A stretch of 64,000 nucleotides of DNA from DASUPK01 sp963833375 (GTDB lineage Bacteria > Actinomycetota > Thermoleophilia > Solirubrobacterales > 70-9): positions 310,001-374,000 of the forward strand of contig CAWHXR010000007.1 in the NCBI GenBank assembly GCA_963833375.1, given 5' to 3'. A program made the translations under genes and the position numbers. Positions 32,873 through 41,954 of the stretch are shown here, in pieces; the first letter of the stretch is position 1, and the number at the start of each line of letters is the position of its first letter. The notes below the pieces were generated by a model. It worked only from the letters and a program-made list of their open reading frames with translations. It ran no database searches and had not been told where the DNA came from.

Positions 32873-33826
32873 ATGATGCGGCAGCGCGCCGCCACGCTCG
32901 CGCTGATCGCCCTGCTTGCCCTGGGCGGCTGCGGCGGTGGTGGAGACGGTGGCGCCCGGGTCACCTCCGCGCTGCCGCCCGCGGGCGGCGGCGGCACCCT
33001 CGACTACGCATTGCCGGGCTTGCCGGCGACCCTCGACCCGCTCGCCGCCCATGACCGCGCCTCCCTGACGGTGACGCGGCAGGTCTACGAGCCGCTGATC
33101 GAGCGCCTGGTCGGGCCATATGGCCCGGCGGCCCCGCAGGCGGGCCTGGCGCTGACCGCGCGGCCCTCCCGCGACCGGACGACCTGGATGGTCACGCTCC
33201 GCCCGGGCGTCCGGTTCCAGGACGGGACGCCGTTCAACGCGGCGGCGGTTCTCGCCAACTCGAGGCGCTGGCAGAGCGACCCGCGCGGCCGCAGCCTCCT
33301 GCCCCACCTGTTCGCCGTGGACGCTCCGCGTCCGGACGAGGTTCGCTTCCTGCTCGACAAGCCGGTGCCGGACATGGTCAGCCGGCTGTCCTCGCCCAGG
33401 CTCGCGATCGTCTCCCCGCACGCGCTCGATCCGCAGACGGGCAAGGGGCCTCGGTTCCTGCCGGACGCCGGCGGCTCGGGGACCGGCGCGTTCCAGCCCG
33501 GGCCGGCGGGCCCCGGGCGCCTCGTGCTGTCGCGCTTCACGGGTTGGTGGGGCAGCCCCCAGGGCCTCGGTCCCTCGCTCGACGGGGTGACCTTTCTGGT
33601 CGCCCGCCAGTCTGCGCAGCGGCTGCGCCTGCTTCGAGAGGGCGCGGTCCAGGTAGCCGACCCGCTCGGTTCCGCGGGGCTACGCGCCGCCGGCTCGGAT
33701 CCGCTGCTCGTCACGGTCGGGGGGCCGGTCACCGGCATCGGCATGGAGGGCTCGGTCCGGGGGATCGACTCAGCCGGGACGATCCCCGTCCTCTCCGGCG
33801 TCTGGCTCACTCGCCTGACCGGGTAG
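32873..33826 (+). CDS. Short family 5 (peptide/nickel type) solute-binding lipoprotein
   Basis: 317 residues with a lipoprotein signal (LGGCGGGG, Cys near 20). The beginning of a family 5 extracellular binding protein follows: LDYALPGLPATLDPLAAHD, VTRQVYEPLIE, WMVTLRPGVRFQDGTPFNAAAV. Typical members exceed 500 residues, so the second lobe is largely missing. The last 57 bases overlap the convergent Abi-alpha-like gene. There are no permease genes next to it. It may be a shortened, repurposed binding protein. Confidence 0.75.
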   Translation: MMRQRAATLALIALLALGGCGGGGDGGARVTSALPPAGGGGTLDYALPGLPATLDPLAAHDRASLTVTRQVYEPLIERLVGPYGPAAPQAGLALTARPSRDRTTWMVTLRPGVRFQDGTPFNAAAVLANSRRWQSDPRGRSLLPHLFAVDAPRPDEVRFLLDKPVPDMVSRLSSPRLAIVSPHALDPQTGKGPRFLPDAGGSGTGAFQPGPAGPGRLVLSRFTGWWGSPQGLGPSLDGVTFLVARQSAQRLRLLREGAVQVADPLGSAGLRAAGSDPLLVTVGGPVTGIGMEGSVRGIDSAGTIPVLSGVWLTRLTG

Positions 33827-34612
33827 GCAGAGCTCGCAGAAGTCGCGGCCGAAGGGGGTGAGGTGGATGCTGCGCCGGACTGTACGGGTGTGGCCGGCGG
33901 CCTCGAGCGCCTCCGCGACCTCCGGCTGGGCCTCGAGCACCTGGTAGCGGAGCGGGTCGGGCAGCGGCTCCCTGGAGAACCAGATCAGGCCGAGCCTGAA
34001 GAGGTTGTTGAGGTACGCCGGGATGTCGTCCAGGTGGCGGGAGCCGGCCTCGGTCCCGATCATGTTGAGCCCGGCGGCGACCAGCTCCGAGGTCGACTTC
34101 AGCGGAAAGAGCCCTGAGCGGACGTCGACCGAGGGCTGCGGTCCCTGGTCTGCCAGCAGCCGCAGGATCCGCGCCTCGTCGGGCGCCAGGTCCTCGAGGA
34201 TCCGCGCGTAGGCGGGATGCGAGTCCTCGTGGAAGTTGACGTCGGCCGAGCGACGGAGCAGCTCCTCGCCCCGCTCGCGCAGCGACTTGCGCACCTCCTC
34301 GCGCTCCGCCTCGGGCGTCATCAGCGCTCGCTCGGCCGGGCGGTCGTCGTGGACCCCCAAGACCCGCCTGGTGCGCTCCCGGATCTCGGCCCCGGTCGAC
34401 CGGAAGAGCTCCGCCGGCTCCTGCCCGTTGACCGCGGCGCGGATCACCCGGGAGCCCGCCTCCGCCGAGGCGCGCACGGTCCAGCGCGCGCTCCGCCAGT
34501 ACGCGGCGGCGACGATCCGCGCCAGGCCCGGCACGGTGCGGAGCAGGCTCGCGGCCGCGTCCTCGTAGGGGGCTGGCCCCTCACGGCGCGTTCTCTCGCT
34601 GTCGCCGTCCAT
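33770..34612 (-). CDS. DUF4393/Abi-alpha-like protein
   Basis: 280 residues, soluble and helical. The central part (FHEDSHPAYARILEDLAPDE, ARILRLLADQGPQP) and the end (NLFRLGLIWF, HLTPFGRDFCELCL) resemble the Abi-alpha/DUF4393 family, whose name comes from an abortive-infection association, though most members are uncharacterised. The start overlaps the DUF445 gene stop by one base (TGATG). Its 3' end overlaps the opposite-strand binding-protein gene by 57 bases. No other defence genes are nearby, so a defence role is not supported by context. Confidence 0.7.
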   Translation of the reverse strand: MDGDSERTRREGPAPYEDAAASLLRTVPGLARIVAAAYWRSARWTVRASAEAGSRVIRAAVNGQEPAELFRSTGAEIRERTRRVLGVHDDRPAERALMTPEAEREEVRKSLRERGEELLRRSADVNFHEDSHPAYARILEDLAPDEARILRLLADQGPQPSVDVRSGLFPLKSTSELVAAGLNMIGTEAGSRHLDDIPAYLNNLFRLGLIWFSREPLPDPLRYQVLEAQPEVAEALEAAGHTRTVRRSIHLTPFGRDFCELCLPGQASEPDAGEDGDRPG

Positions 34613-35883
34613 CAGACCCCGAAGATCAGCAGGTGGATGCAACCCGCGAGGAAGCCGAGCACCGCGCCATGGAGGAGCAGCAGCCACTCGTCCTGACGCA
34701 TCGCGGAGCGCAGCAGCTCGGAGAAGTCCTCGTGCGGCAGCTCGCGCATGCGCTCGGTGATCAGGTCGCGCACCGCGGCGCTCTGGCGGCGGTTGAACTC
34801 CGGATCGGTGAGCGGGGTCATGGTGTAGTCGACGGCCTCGGTGGCCACTGACTCTCGAATAGTGTCGTACTCGCTCGAGCCGAGGGCCACGCGGACCGCG
34901 AGGCGGGCAGGCCCGGCGGCGCGGTCGACGGCGGGGCGCATCGAGTCCTCGATCATCTGGCGCGTCCTGTCCGCCCGCGGCCCATGCAGGAGCTCGTCGC
35001 CGATGTTCCGCAGCGTGACGATGTCCTCCGAGATGATCTCGCCATAGACCTCGGATACCTCCGGTTGGCGCCTGATGAACAACCCGTGCAGCTTGAGCGG
35101 GCCCAGCCGGTGCGGCTCGACCGGCTCGAAGATCATCCAGAGCGCCACCCAGTTGGTGACGTACCCGATGATCACGCCGCCGATCGGCAGGACCCACCAG
35201 TGCGGATAGGCGCTCGTGAGGAAGACGAGCGGCACGCCGAGCAGGGCGCCGAAGAAGAACCCGAAGTTGATGATGAAGCGGAGCTCCCTCCGCCCAACCT
35301 CTAGATAGATCCGGTTGGCCATCTCGGGGTTCTCCTCGATCCGCCGGATCACCATCAGCTTGATGTCGAGCAGCTGGTCGATGTGCGCCCCGATCTCGTC
35401 GGTGACCGCCCTGACGATCTCGGGGAGCTGCTGCTGCACCCGCGCGTGGACCGCCTCGCGCACGCGACGCGGCATGCCCCGCCAGGTTTCGGGGTACTCG
35501 CGCTCCATGATCCGGTCGACGACCTCGCGGATGTCGTCGCGGGCAGTGTCGAGGATGTGCTCGGCGATCGTCTCCGGCTCGAGCTGGCGGTAGAAGTCAG
35601 CGGGGCTGCCGAGCTTGGCGATTCCCTTGTCGACCGCGATCGACCCCATCTTCGCCGCCCGCGAGGGGATGATCCCCTGCCAGCCGAGGCCGCCTTGCAT
35701 CACGCCGGGGATCTGTTGAATGCGGCGCGGGAGGAGGGGCGCCAGCCGCCTCAGCCCCGGCAGGCGCCAGCCGGCGAAGCGCACCGGATAGAAGAGCATC
35801 CAGACGCCGCTCCAGTTGGTCAGGTAGCCGATCGCCCCCGTGAAGAGGGGGATCGTGAGCTCCTTGAGCAGATCTCCATCCAT
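34612..35883 (-). CDS. DUF445-family membrane protein
   Basis: 423 residues. Membrane segments lie at the N-terminus (PLFTGAIGYLTNWSGVWMLF), in the middle (FGFFFGALLGVPLVFLTSAY; VLPIGGVIIGYVTNWVALWM) and at the C-terminus (LLLLHGAVLGFLAGCIHLLI). The repeated GYxTNWxxxWM pattern is the signature of the DUF445/YheB family. Soluble helical stretches separate them. Function unknown; in some bacteria such proteins are linked to envelope or spore formation. It is coupled to the downstream Abi-alpha-like gene. A TAGCGT hexamer is 12 bases upstream of the start. Confidence 0.88.
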   Translation of the reverse strand: MDGDLLKELTIPLFTGAIGYLTNWSGVWMLFYPVRFAGWRLPGLRRLAPLLPRRIQQIPGVMQGGLGWQGIIPSRAAKMGSIAVDKGIAKLGSPADFYRQLEPETIAEHILDTARDDIREVVDRIMEREYPETWRGMPRRVREAVHARVQQQLPEIVRAVTDEIGAHIDQLLDIKLMVIRRIEENPEMANRIYLEVGRRELRFIINFGFFFGALLGVPLVFLTSAYPHWWVLPIGGVIIGYVTNWVALWMIFEPVEPHRLGPLKLHGLFIRRQPEVSEVYGEIISEDIVTLRNIGDELLHGPRADRTRQMIEDSMRPAVDRAAGPARLAVRVALGSSEYDTIRESVATEAVDYTMTPLTDPEFNRRQSAAVRDLITERMRELPHEDFSELLRSAMRQDEWLLLLHGAVLGFLAGCIHLLIFGV

Positions 35884-35902
35884 GCCCCGGAGGGGACGCT
35901 AC

Positions 35903-35935
35903 CCCCGTACCGGCGCGATATGCGCCGGGGACGGG
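35903..35935. other. Strong hairpin upstream of the DUF445 gene
   Basis: CCGGCGC (35910-35916) and GCGCCGG (35922-35928) pair perfectly around GATAT, extended by CCCGT/ACGGG. It lies between the end of the MMPL gene and the start of the DUF445 gene, so it could end the MMPL transcript. The rest of 35936-36040 shows nothing recognisable. Confidence 0.45.
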
Positions 35936-36040
35936 TCGCGCGAGCCGAGAGGGTGCGCGTCTTGATCAGGAGCGCCGGGCTGTCATTGGTGGGGACGCCG
36001 GCGGATCGCCCCTCCGAGCGCCCAAGGCGGCCCGCTGCCC

Positions 36041-38209
36041 TCAGGTCACTTCATCCCGGGGAGGCGCCAGTTGAGCCGGTCGCCTCGCTCGCGGGCTTTC
36101 TGAGCCCCCGCGACCAGGCCACCAGTTCCAATCCCCGAGTGAGAACGCGATCGAAGGCACCATCAGGGTCCGGACGATGAAGGTGTCCACGAGCAGCCCG
36201 AGCGCGACGGTGAAGCCGAGCTGAAAGAGAGCGGTGAGGGGGAGGGACATGAGCGCCGCGAACGTCCCGGCCAGGATCAGACCAGCCCCGGTGATCACTC
36301 CGCCGGTGTGCTCCAGGCCGCCGATCACCCCCTCCTTGACTCCGAGCGCGCCCGATTCCTCGCGGATCCGGCTGATCAGGAAGATGTTGTAGTCGACGCC
36401 CAGCGCGACCAGGAAGATGAAGGCGAACAGGGCGAGCGAGGCGTCGCTGTCGGGTTGTCCGAAGATCTGGGCGAAGGCGAGCTTGCTGGCGCCGAGTGCG
36501 AAGGCGTAGGAGAGCACCACGGTCGCCACCAGGTAGAGCGGCGCCACCACCGCCCGCAGCAGCGCGACCAGGATCAGGAAGATCAGGCCGAGCACCAGCG
36601 GGACGATCAGGCGCGAGTCCCGCGAGAAGGCGACGTCGGTGTCGTGGTTCTCCGCCGTGATCCCGCCGATCAGGGCGAGCTTCCCGCTGGCCGCCGAGCC
36701 GGCGGCTTCTCGCAGCCGCGGGATCGAGTCGGACGCGGTGTCCGAGAGCGGGTCGGACGCCAGGGTCACGTCGATCAGCCGCAGTCGCCCGTCCTCGGAG
36801 GTCGCGCCCGGCCTGACGGCCGCGACGTCCGGGGAGGCCGCGAGGGCGTGCGCCACCTCGCCGGTGGCGCTCCGGTCGGCGACCACCTGCGTCAACGCCG
36901 CCTGCCCCGCGGAGAGCTTCGTGTCGATCAGGTCCTGGCCGACCTTTGAGTCCGGGTTGGTCTGGAAGCCCTCGCCGAAGTCGAGGATCCCGCGGTGCTG
37001 GAGGTTGCCCAGCGAGCCCACGGCGAGCACGACCACGCAGACCAGCAGGATCGGCAGCGGTCGGTCGTGGACCAGATGACCGATTCGCCTCCAGCCGCTC
37101 CCGCGCCCCTGCTCGCTTCCGATCGTGGGGACGGTCGGCCAGAACGCGCGCCGGCCCAGGATCGAGAGCACGGCGGGGAGGAGGGTCAGCCCGGCGACCA
37201 GCATGACGGCGATCCCGAGCGCGAGCACGGGGCCCATCGTCTGGGTGGCCTTGAAGTCGGCGAGCGTGAGGACGAGCATCGAGGCGAAGACCGTGCCCCC
37301 CGCGGAGAGAATCGCCGGGCCGGTGCGCGAGGCCGCGTGCGCCATCGCCGCGTGCTTGTCCTCGGTCCGGCGCAGCTCCTCCCTGAAGCGCGAGACGATC
37401 AGCAGGCAGTAGTCGGTGCCGGCCCCGAACATCAGGACGATCAGGATGCCCGTGGTCTGGCCGTTGACCTCGATCGCCCCCGACTTGACGAGCCCGTAAA
37501 CCGCCGCGGCCACGATCGTGTAGGCGACCCCCACGACCAGCAGCGGGACCAGCGCGATCACGGGGGAGCGGTAGATGAGGAGCAGCAGCACCAGCACGAG
37601 CGTCGCGGTGACGAGCAGCAGCGTGGTGTCGATCGACTCGAAGGCGCCGATGGCGTCCGTCGTGAACCCCGCCGGCCCCGTGACGTAGGAGCGGAGCTGG
37701 CCGGACGGCGCGTCCGAGGACGGGGTGAGCTCGCGGATCCGATCGACGTTGTGCTGGATCGCGTCCGAGGTCTGAGCGAACGTCGGGACGATCATCACCG
37801 CGGTGGTGCCATCCCCGGAGACCAGCGATGGCCCGTTCCCCGGCGTGCCGCCTCCGCCCGGTTGGCCGAATGGCGTGATCGGCGGCGCGGCCCTGATCAG
37901 GTCTCCGTTCGAGACGAGGTCCCGCGCGTCGCGCTGGATCCGGGCTCGGTCCGCGGCGGTCAGCCCTCCCTCGCGCGTGTAGACCACCAGCGCGTCCACC
38001 TCCCGGCCCTCTCGGAACCTGTCCTTGAGCAGCTGGTCGACCCTGGTCGAGTCCGCGGAGGCGGGGAGGAAGTCCGAGTTCTCGTTCTTGGTCGCGCCCT
38101 GCAGCTTGGGCTGCAGCGGTCCAAGCGCGACGGCGAGCATCAGCCAGAGGCCGAGGACGACCCACTTCGCGCGGCGTCCCGCCGCGAGGGTGGAGATCCG
38201 GCGGAGCAT
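36041..38209 (-). CDS. MMPL/RND-family lipid or drug exporter
   Basis: 722 residues with the two-fold MMPL layout: one N-terminal membrane helix (WVVLGLWLMLAVALGPL), a large extracytoplasmic loop, five helices, and the same again. Characteristic blocks are GAGTDYCLLIVSRFREEL in helix 4-5 of half one and ALGVDYNIFLISRIREES in half two. The family exports lipids or polyketides in actinobacteria. It is last in the operon downstream of the CarH-like gene, 6 bases after DUF1365, so it may export or flip the lipid product of that cluster. Confidence 0.92.
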   Translation of the reverse strand: MLRRISTLAAGRRAKWVVLGLWLMLAVALGPLQPKLQGATKNENSDFLPASADSTRVDQLLKDRFREGREVDALVVYTREGGLTAADRARIQRDARDLVSNGDLIRAAPPITPFGQPGGGGTPGNGPSLVSGDGTTAVMIVPTFAQTSDAIQHNVDRIRELTPSSDAPSGQLRSYVTGPAGFTTDAIGAFESIDTTLLLVTATLVLVLLLLIYRSPVIALVPLLVVGVAYTIVAAAVYGLVKSGAIEVNGQTTGILIVLMFGAGTDYCLLIVSRFREELRRTEDKHAAMAHAASRTGPAILSAGGTVFASMLVLTLADFKATQTMGPVLALGIAVMLVAGLTLLPAVLSILGRRAFWPTVPTIGSEQGRGSGWRRIGHLVHDRPLPILLVCVVVLAVGSLGNLQHRGILDFGEGFQTNPDSKVGQDLIDTKLSAGQAALTQVVADRSATGEVAHALAASPDVAAVRPGATSEDGRLRLIDVTLASDPLSDTASDSIPRLREAAGSAASGKLALIGGITAENHDTDVAFSRDSRLIVPLVLGLIFLILVALLRAVVAPLYLVATVVLSYAFALGASKLAFAQIFGQPDSDASLALFAFIFLVALGVDYNIFLISRIREESGALGVKEGVIGGLEHTGGVITGAGLILAGTFAALMSLPLTALFQLGFTVALGLLVDTFIVRTLMVPSIAFSLGDWNWWPGRGGSESPRARRPAQLAPPRDEVT

Positions 38210-38215
38210 CGCTGC

Positions 38216-38971
38216 TCAGTCTGCCGCGAGACGCGGGTGCGGGTGGTACGTGGCTCCCTTGAGTCGCAGCCGGAGCGCGTTCGCGTAGATCCCCGACATG
38301 GTCGCCAGGGTCATCGGCGGGTAGCGGACCAGCAGCCCGAGCATTCGGCGCGGCGTGAGGTGGCGCCGGCGCAGGTCCATGGCCGCCGAGAACACGGGCC
38401 TGCCGCCCTCGAGATTGGTGATCTCCACGCGCAGCCGCTCGGCCGGATCGTCCACGGAGATCTCGTAGCTCTGCTCCATGGGCTGGAACGGCGAGACGTG
38501 CATCGCCTTCTCGAAGGCGGCGGTGAGGGGCCCGGGCCGCGTGCCGTCCAGGACGTACGCGGTCCGCTCTCCCCACGGTGTGTTGGTGACCTCCGCGATC
38601 ACGGTCTCGACCGTCGCCCCGTCCTCGCCGTAGAGGAAGAAGAACGAGGCGGGGTTGAAGCCGACACCCAGGTAGCGGGGGTTCGCCAGCAGCCTCACGG
38701 GTCCCGTCGGCCGGCGCCCGACGCGCTCCTCCGCCAAGTCGCGAGCCCTCTCGGCCAGGTCGGGAGAGTCCCCGCCGAGCTGGAGATAGTCGTCGCGACG
38801 GAAGCGCGCGGGCGCCGGTCGACGGGCGGACCACAGGGGAATCGGATCGAGCAGCTCCGGCAGCTCGTCGAGGTCGAAGAAGGGCATGAAGACGCGATAC
38901 CGGAAGCCGTGGGGCACCGGACCGAGGCGGCGGTGGGCGACGAAGCCCTCGTAGATGGCCGAGGCGCTCAC
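38216..38971 (-). CDS. DUF1365 family protein
   Basis: 251 residues. Family blocks: YEGFVAHRRLGPVPHGFRYR, VRLLANPRYLGVGFNPASFF, EVTNTPWGERTAYVL, HVSPFQPMEQSYEI and LALLVRYPPMTL-like LLVRYPPMTLATM. DUF1365 proteins nearly always accompany a flavin amine-oxidase-like enzyme and often a cyclopropane-fatty-acid-synthase-type methyltransferase, and they are implicated in unusual fatty acids. No such methyltransferase is in this operon. The gene overlaps the flavoprotein gene by four bases. Confidence 0.92.
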   Translation of the reverse strand: MSASAIYEGFVAHRRLGPVPHGFRYRVFMPFFDLDELPELLDPIPLWSARRPAPARFRRDDYLQLGGDSPDLAERARDLAEERVGRRPTGPVRLLANPRYLGVGFNPASFFFLYGEDGATVETVIAEVTNTPWGERTAYVLDGTRPGPLTAAFEKAMHVSPFQPMEQSYEISVDDPAERLRVEITNLEGGRPVFSAAMDLRRRHLTPRRMLGLLVRYPPMTLATMSGIYANALRLRLKGATYHPHPRLAAD

Positions 38972-40305
38972 GCCGCCTCCACCAGCTCGGTCTCCGGCGG
39001 CTCGAGCACCGCCGGCACCTCGACCTCCTCGGGCAGCTCAATCGGCCCGCGGCCGCCGAGGTCCCTCGAGACGCGCAGCGCCGACCAGACGCCGTCCTCG
39101 TGGAAGCCCCAGCGCCAGTAGGCGCCGCAGTAGTGCGTCCGGCCGACGCCCGAGATGCTCGCCCAGTGACGCTGGGCCTCGACGCCGTCCGGGGTGAAGA
39201 CCGGGTGCGAGTAGTCGATCACCCGGACCACCTGGGCGGGGTCGATCGCCTCCGTGCGGTTCAGGGTGACCAGCAGATCTCGGTCTGCGCCGAGCGACTG
39301 CAGCCGGTTGAGGTCGTAGGTGACGGTGGTGCGGCCGGTCGGCTCGCTGGTCAGGTGGTAGTTCCAGCTCGCCCAGGCCGAGCGGCGCCGTGGCATCACG
39401 CCCGCGTCACTGTGGAGCACGGCCTCGTTGCGCTGGTAGGGGATCGCCCCCAGGATCGCCCGCTCCGCCCGCCTCGGCTGATCCAGCAGCTTCAGGGCCT
39501 GATCGGAATGCGTAGCGATGACGACCTCGTCGAAGGCCGGGTCGGAGTCGTCGAGCAGCAGGGTGACGTGGTCCTCACCGCGCACGATGCTTCGCACGGG
39601 CGTGCGAAGGTGGACCCGGTGGCGGAAGGGAGCGATCAGCGCCTCGACGTAGCGGCGCGAGCCGCCGCTGATCGTCCGCCAGGAGGGGCGGCCGAGCAGC
39701 TGGAGTACGCCGTGCTGCTCGAAGAACGCGGCGAGGAAGCCGGCGGGGAACGTCCAGAGCTGCTCCGGGTCGGCCGACCAGACCGCCGATGCCTGTGGCA
39801 CCAGCAGCCGCTCGATGAAGTACTCGGAGTAGCCGCCGTCGGCGAGGAACTGCCGCAGCGAGGGCCCGTCGGAGCCGTTGCCCACCAGGGACCGCGCCTC
39901 GCGATTGAAGCGGGCGAGGTCCCGCAGCATCCGGTGGAAGCGCCAGTCGAAGACGTGGCTCGGCCGCGCGAACAGGCCCCTCGGCCCGCGCGTGGCCCAT
40001 TCGAACTCGCCCCGCCCGTCGGAGACCGAGAAGCTCATGTTGGCCCCCTGGGTGCGGACCCGGAGCTCGTCGATCATCCGCTCGAAGTTGGGGTAGTTGC
40101 GGTCGTTGAAGACGATGAACCCGGTATCGACTGGCCAGCGGCCGCCGGGGGTCTCGACGTCGATCGTGTTGGTGTGTCCACCGGGGTAGGGACCGGCCTC
40201 GAACAGGTGAACGTCATGCCCCGCGCGTCTTAGCTCGGCCGCGGCTACGAGGCCGGATACGCCCGCCCCGACGATTGCGACCCGCCTTGAGGCTTCCCCG
40301 ATCAT
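38968..40305 (-). CDS. FAD-dependent amine-oxidase-like oxidoreductase (lipid desaturase type)
   Basis: 445 residues. The FAD-binding Rossmann motif VAIVGAGVSGLVAAAELRRAG, then HLFEAGPYPGGHTNTID and DTGFIVFNDRNYPNFERM are characteristic of the flavoprotein that pairs with DUF1365. The late block HYCGAYWRWGFHEDGVWSAL is the C-terminal FAD contact. It probably oxidises an acyl chain in membrane lipids. It overlaps the SRPBCC gene by one base and DUF1365 by four, so the three are made together. Confidence 0.92.
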   Translation of the reverse strand: MIGEASRRVAIVGAGVSGLVAAAELRRAGHDVHLFEAGPYPGGHTNTIDVETPGGRWPVDTGFIVFNDRNYPNFERMIDELRVRTQGANMSFSVSDGRGEFEWATRGPRGLFARPSHVFDWRFHRMLRDLARFNREARSLVGNGSDGPSLRQFLADGGYSEYFIERLLVPQASAVWSADPEQLWTFPAGFLAAFFEQHGVLQLLGRPSWRTISGGSRRYVEALIAPFRHRVHLRTPVRSIVRGEDHVTLLLDDSDPAFDEVVIATHSDQALKLLDQPRRAERAILGAIPYQRNEAVLHSDAGVMPRRRSAWASWNYHLTSEPTGRTTVTYDLNRLQSLGADRDLLVTLNRTEAIDPAQVVRVIDYSHPVFTPDGVEAQRHWASISGVGRTHYCGAYWRWGFHEDGVWSALRVSRDLGGRGPIELPEEVEVPAVLEPPETELVEAA

Positions 40306-40769
40306 CAGTGGGCTCCCGCCGGGGCTCCGGCGAGCATCGGCTCGGTGAGCCGCTCCCGCAGCCCCTGCTCAGCCCTGCCTCCGAGCCTGGCAAAGGCCGC
40401 CCTGAGGGGGAGTTCCAGAACCTGCCGGGCGCCCTTCAAGCGCAAAGAGGCATTCCAAGTCGCCCGGCTTCCCTCCGGAAGAGGGAGGACCAACGCCTCG
40501 TCGACGACCGATAGGGCGTCGGTCTCTGCCGCGAACACGATCCGGTGGGGCGGTTCGGAGACGACGGTCTCGTAGGCGAGGGTCACCGTCCGGCCCAGGA
40601 AGGTCACGTCGAGCTCGTACCGGGAGCCGACCTTTCCAGGCTCTCCGCTGACCAGCCGGGCGTCGGCGACGCTCGGATCCCATTCACGGATCAGGCGCAG
40701 GTCGGCGAGGTAGGACCAGACGTCATCCTGCGGATGGGCGGCGGTGGCAGTTCCGGTGTAGCTGGCCAT
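40305..40769 (-). CDS. SRPBCC (START/polyketide cyclase-like) protein
   Basis: 154 residues from the ATG at 40769, which follows AAGGAGAACCACC. N-terminal YTGTATAAHPQDDVWSYLAD, then RLIREWDPSVADARLV and a C-terminal helix. This is the SRPBCC ligand-pocket fold, which binds lipids or polyketide-like molecules. Frames upstream are open but belong to the gap before the SDR gene. It may carry the substrate of the neighbouring flavoprotein. Confidence 0.85.
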   Translation of the reverse strand: MASYTGTATAAHPQDDVWSYLADLRLIREWDPSVADARLVSGEPGKVGSRYELDVTFLGRTVTLAYETVVSEPPHRIVFAAETDALSVVDEALVLPLPEGSRATWNASLRLKGARQVLELPLRAAFARLGGRAEQGLRERLTEPMLAGAPAGAH

Positions 40770-40794
40770 GGTGGTTCTCCTTGGTCTCGTTGGT

Positions 40795-41778
40795 TCAGGC
40801 GGTTGGCGCCAGGCGCGACGGCAGCCCGGAGAGCTGCTCGCATTCGCTCCAGAGCCGCAGCCGGTCTTCGGCGTCCTCGCGCGTTCGGACGAGTCGGTGC
40901 TCCGGACGCGGCGCCCGGTCATGCCAGAAGCCGCCGCTGGCCGGGGTCAGGGAGGCGGCCGTGGCGAGCCAGACGATCGTGTCGGCGCCCTGCCGCGCGT
41001 CGCGCAGCAGGGGACCCATGAGCCGCTCGAAGCGGGGCAGCGACCTCCGCAGGCCCGCGGTCCTGACCCAGCCGGGATGCATCGCGTGGAAGCCGATGCC
41101 GTCGCCGGCGTGGTGCTCCGACCAGAGGCGGCTGAGGATGACCTGGGCCCGCTTGGTGTGCGCGTAGAAGTGGGCGCCGTCGAATGGACGCCGCTCGAGC
41201 TGGAGGTCATCGGCCTCGAGCCGCGCGGTGTACATGCCGCCGGAGGAGACGGTGATCACGCGCGAGCGCGATGAAGGCTCCTTGCCGAGAGCGGGGAGGA
41301 GCAGGCTCGTGAGCAGGAACGGTCCAAGGACGTTGGTGGCGAAGGTCAGCTCGATTCCGTCTGCGGTGTGCTGGCGCGACTGGGCGAGCACCCCGGCGTT
41401 GTTGACGAGGATGTCGAGGCCGTCGCGCCGGGCCAGGAACGACTCGGTGAACTGGCGCACGTGGGTGAGGTCCGAGAGGTCGCAAACCTCCGGAACCAAC
41501 CGCTCGCTGGCTTCCGGCATCCGGGACCGGATTCGGGAAACGGCGCCGGCGACCCGGTGCTCGTCCCGGCCGAGCAGGTGGACGTCGGCGCCGGCCGCGA
41601 GCAGGCCTTCGCAGGCGGCCTCGCCGATTCCGGAGTTGCCGCCGGTGACGAGGGCCGTCCTGCCCCGGAGGTCGGCCGCGATCGCGTCCTCCCAGCGCAG
41701 GCCGCGCAGGCTGTATCCCACCCGCGAGTAGCCCGGGATCACGGCGAGGTCGAGCGCCTTGTCGAGGGCGGCGTTCAT
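40795..41778 (-). CDS. Short-chain dehydrogenase (retinol-dehydrogenase/DHRS-like)
   Basis: 327 residues with an N-terminal extension (SRVGYSLRGLRWEDAIAADL) before the cofactor loop TALVTGGNSGIGEAAC. Further blocks: CDLSDLTHVRQF, LVNNAGVLA, SSGGMYTARLEADD and YAHTKRAQVIL (YxxxK). The extension and size match the group annotated DHRS12-like, found next to flavoprotein/DUF1365 genes. The start overlaps the upstream small gene by four bases (ATGA). Confidence 0.9.
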   Translation of the reverse strand: MNAALDKALDLAVIPGYSRVGYSLRGLRWEDAIAADLRGRTALVTGGNSGIGEAACEGLLAAGADVHLLGRDEHRVAGAVSRIRSRMPEASERLVPEVCDLSDLTHVRQFTESFLARRDGLDILVNNAGVLAQSRQHTADGIELTFATNVLGPFLLTSLLLPALGKEPSSRSRVITVSSGGMYTARLEADDLQLERRPFDGAHFYAHTKRAQVILSRLWSEHHAGDGIGFHAMHPGWVRTAGLRRSLPRFERLMGPLLRDARQGADTIVWLATAASLTPASGGFWHDRAPRPEHRLVRTREDAEDRLRLWSECEQLSGLPSRLAPTA

Positions 41779-41954
41779 CCGGCTGCCGCCTCCTCAGGGG
41801 AGTCGACGACGGCCGCCTCGCCGAAGACCCGGCGGGTCTGCTCCGGCCGGGTCCGGTCGCGACGCTCGTTGACGATCCCCCAGGCGAGCAGGCCGAGGGC
41901 CAGGGCGACGATCCCGAATACCGCGATGCCGTAGAGGAAGATGAACAACGTCAT
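41775..41954 (-). CDS. Small single-span membrane protein, CarH-linked operon
   Basis: 59 residues: a membrane helix (TLFIFLYGIAVFGIVALALG) and a charged cytoplasmic tail ending SPEEAAAG. It has four-base overlaps on both sides, with the upstream 73-residue gene and the downstream SDR. It is too short for family assignment; its tight packing supports that it is translated. Confidence 0.7.
   Translation of the reverse strand: MTLFIFLYGIAVFGIVALALGLLAWGIVNERRDRTRPEQTRRVFGEAAVVDSPEEAAAG

Noticed and set aside
33770..34612. Phage-defence island around the Abi-alpha-like gene
   Set aside because: The gene is coupled to a DUF445 membrane protein and no other defence, integrase or phage genes are near; the family name alone is not evidence.
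36051..39121. Very long open frames on both strands across the MMPL/DUF1365 region
   Set aside because: High GC leaves many frames open; only the MMPL, DUF1365 and flavoprotein frames carry family motifs.
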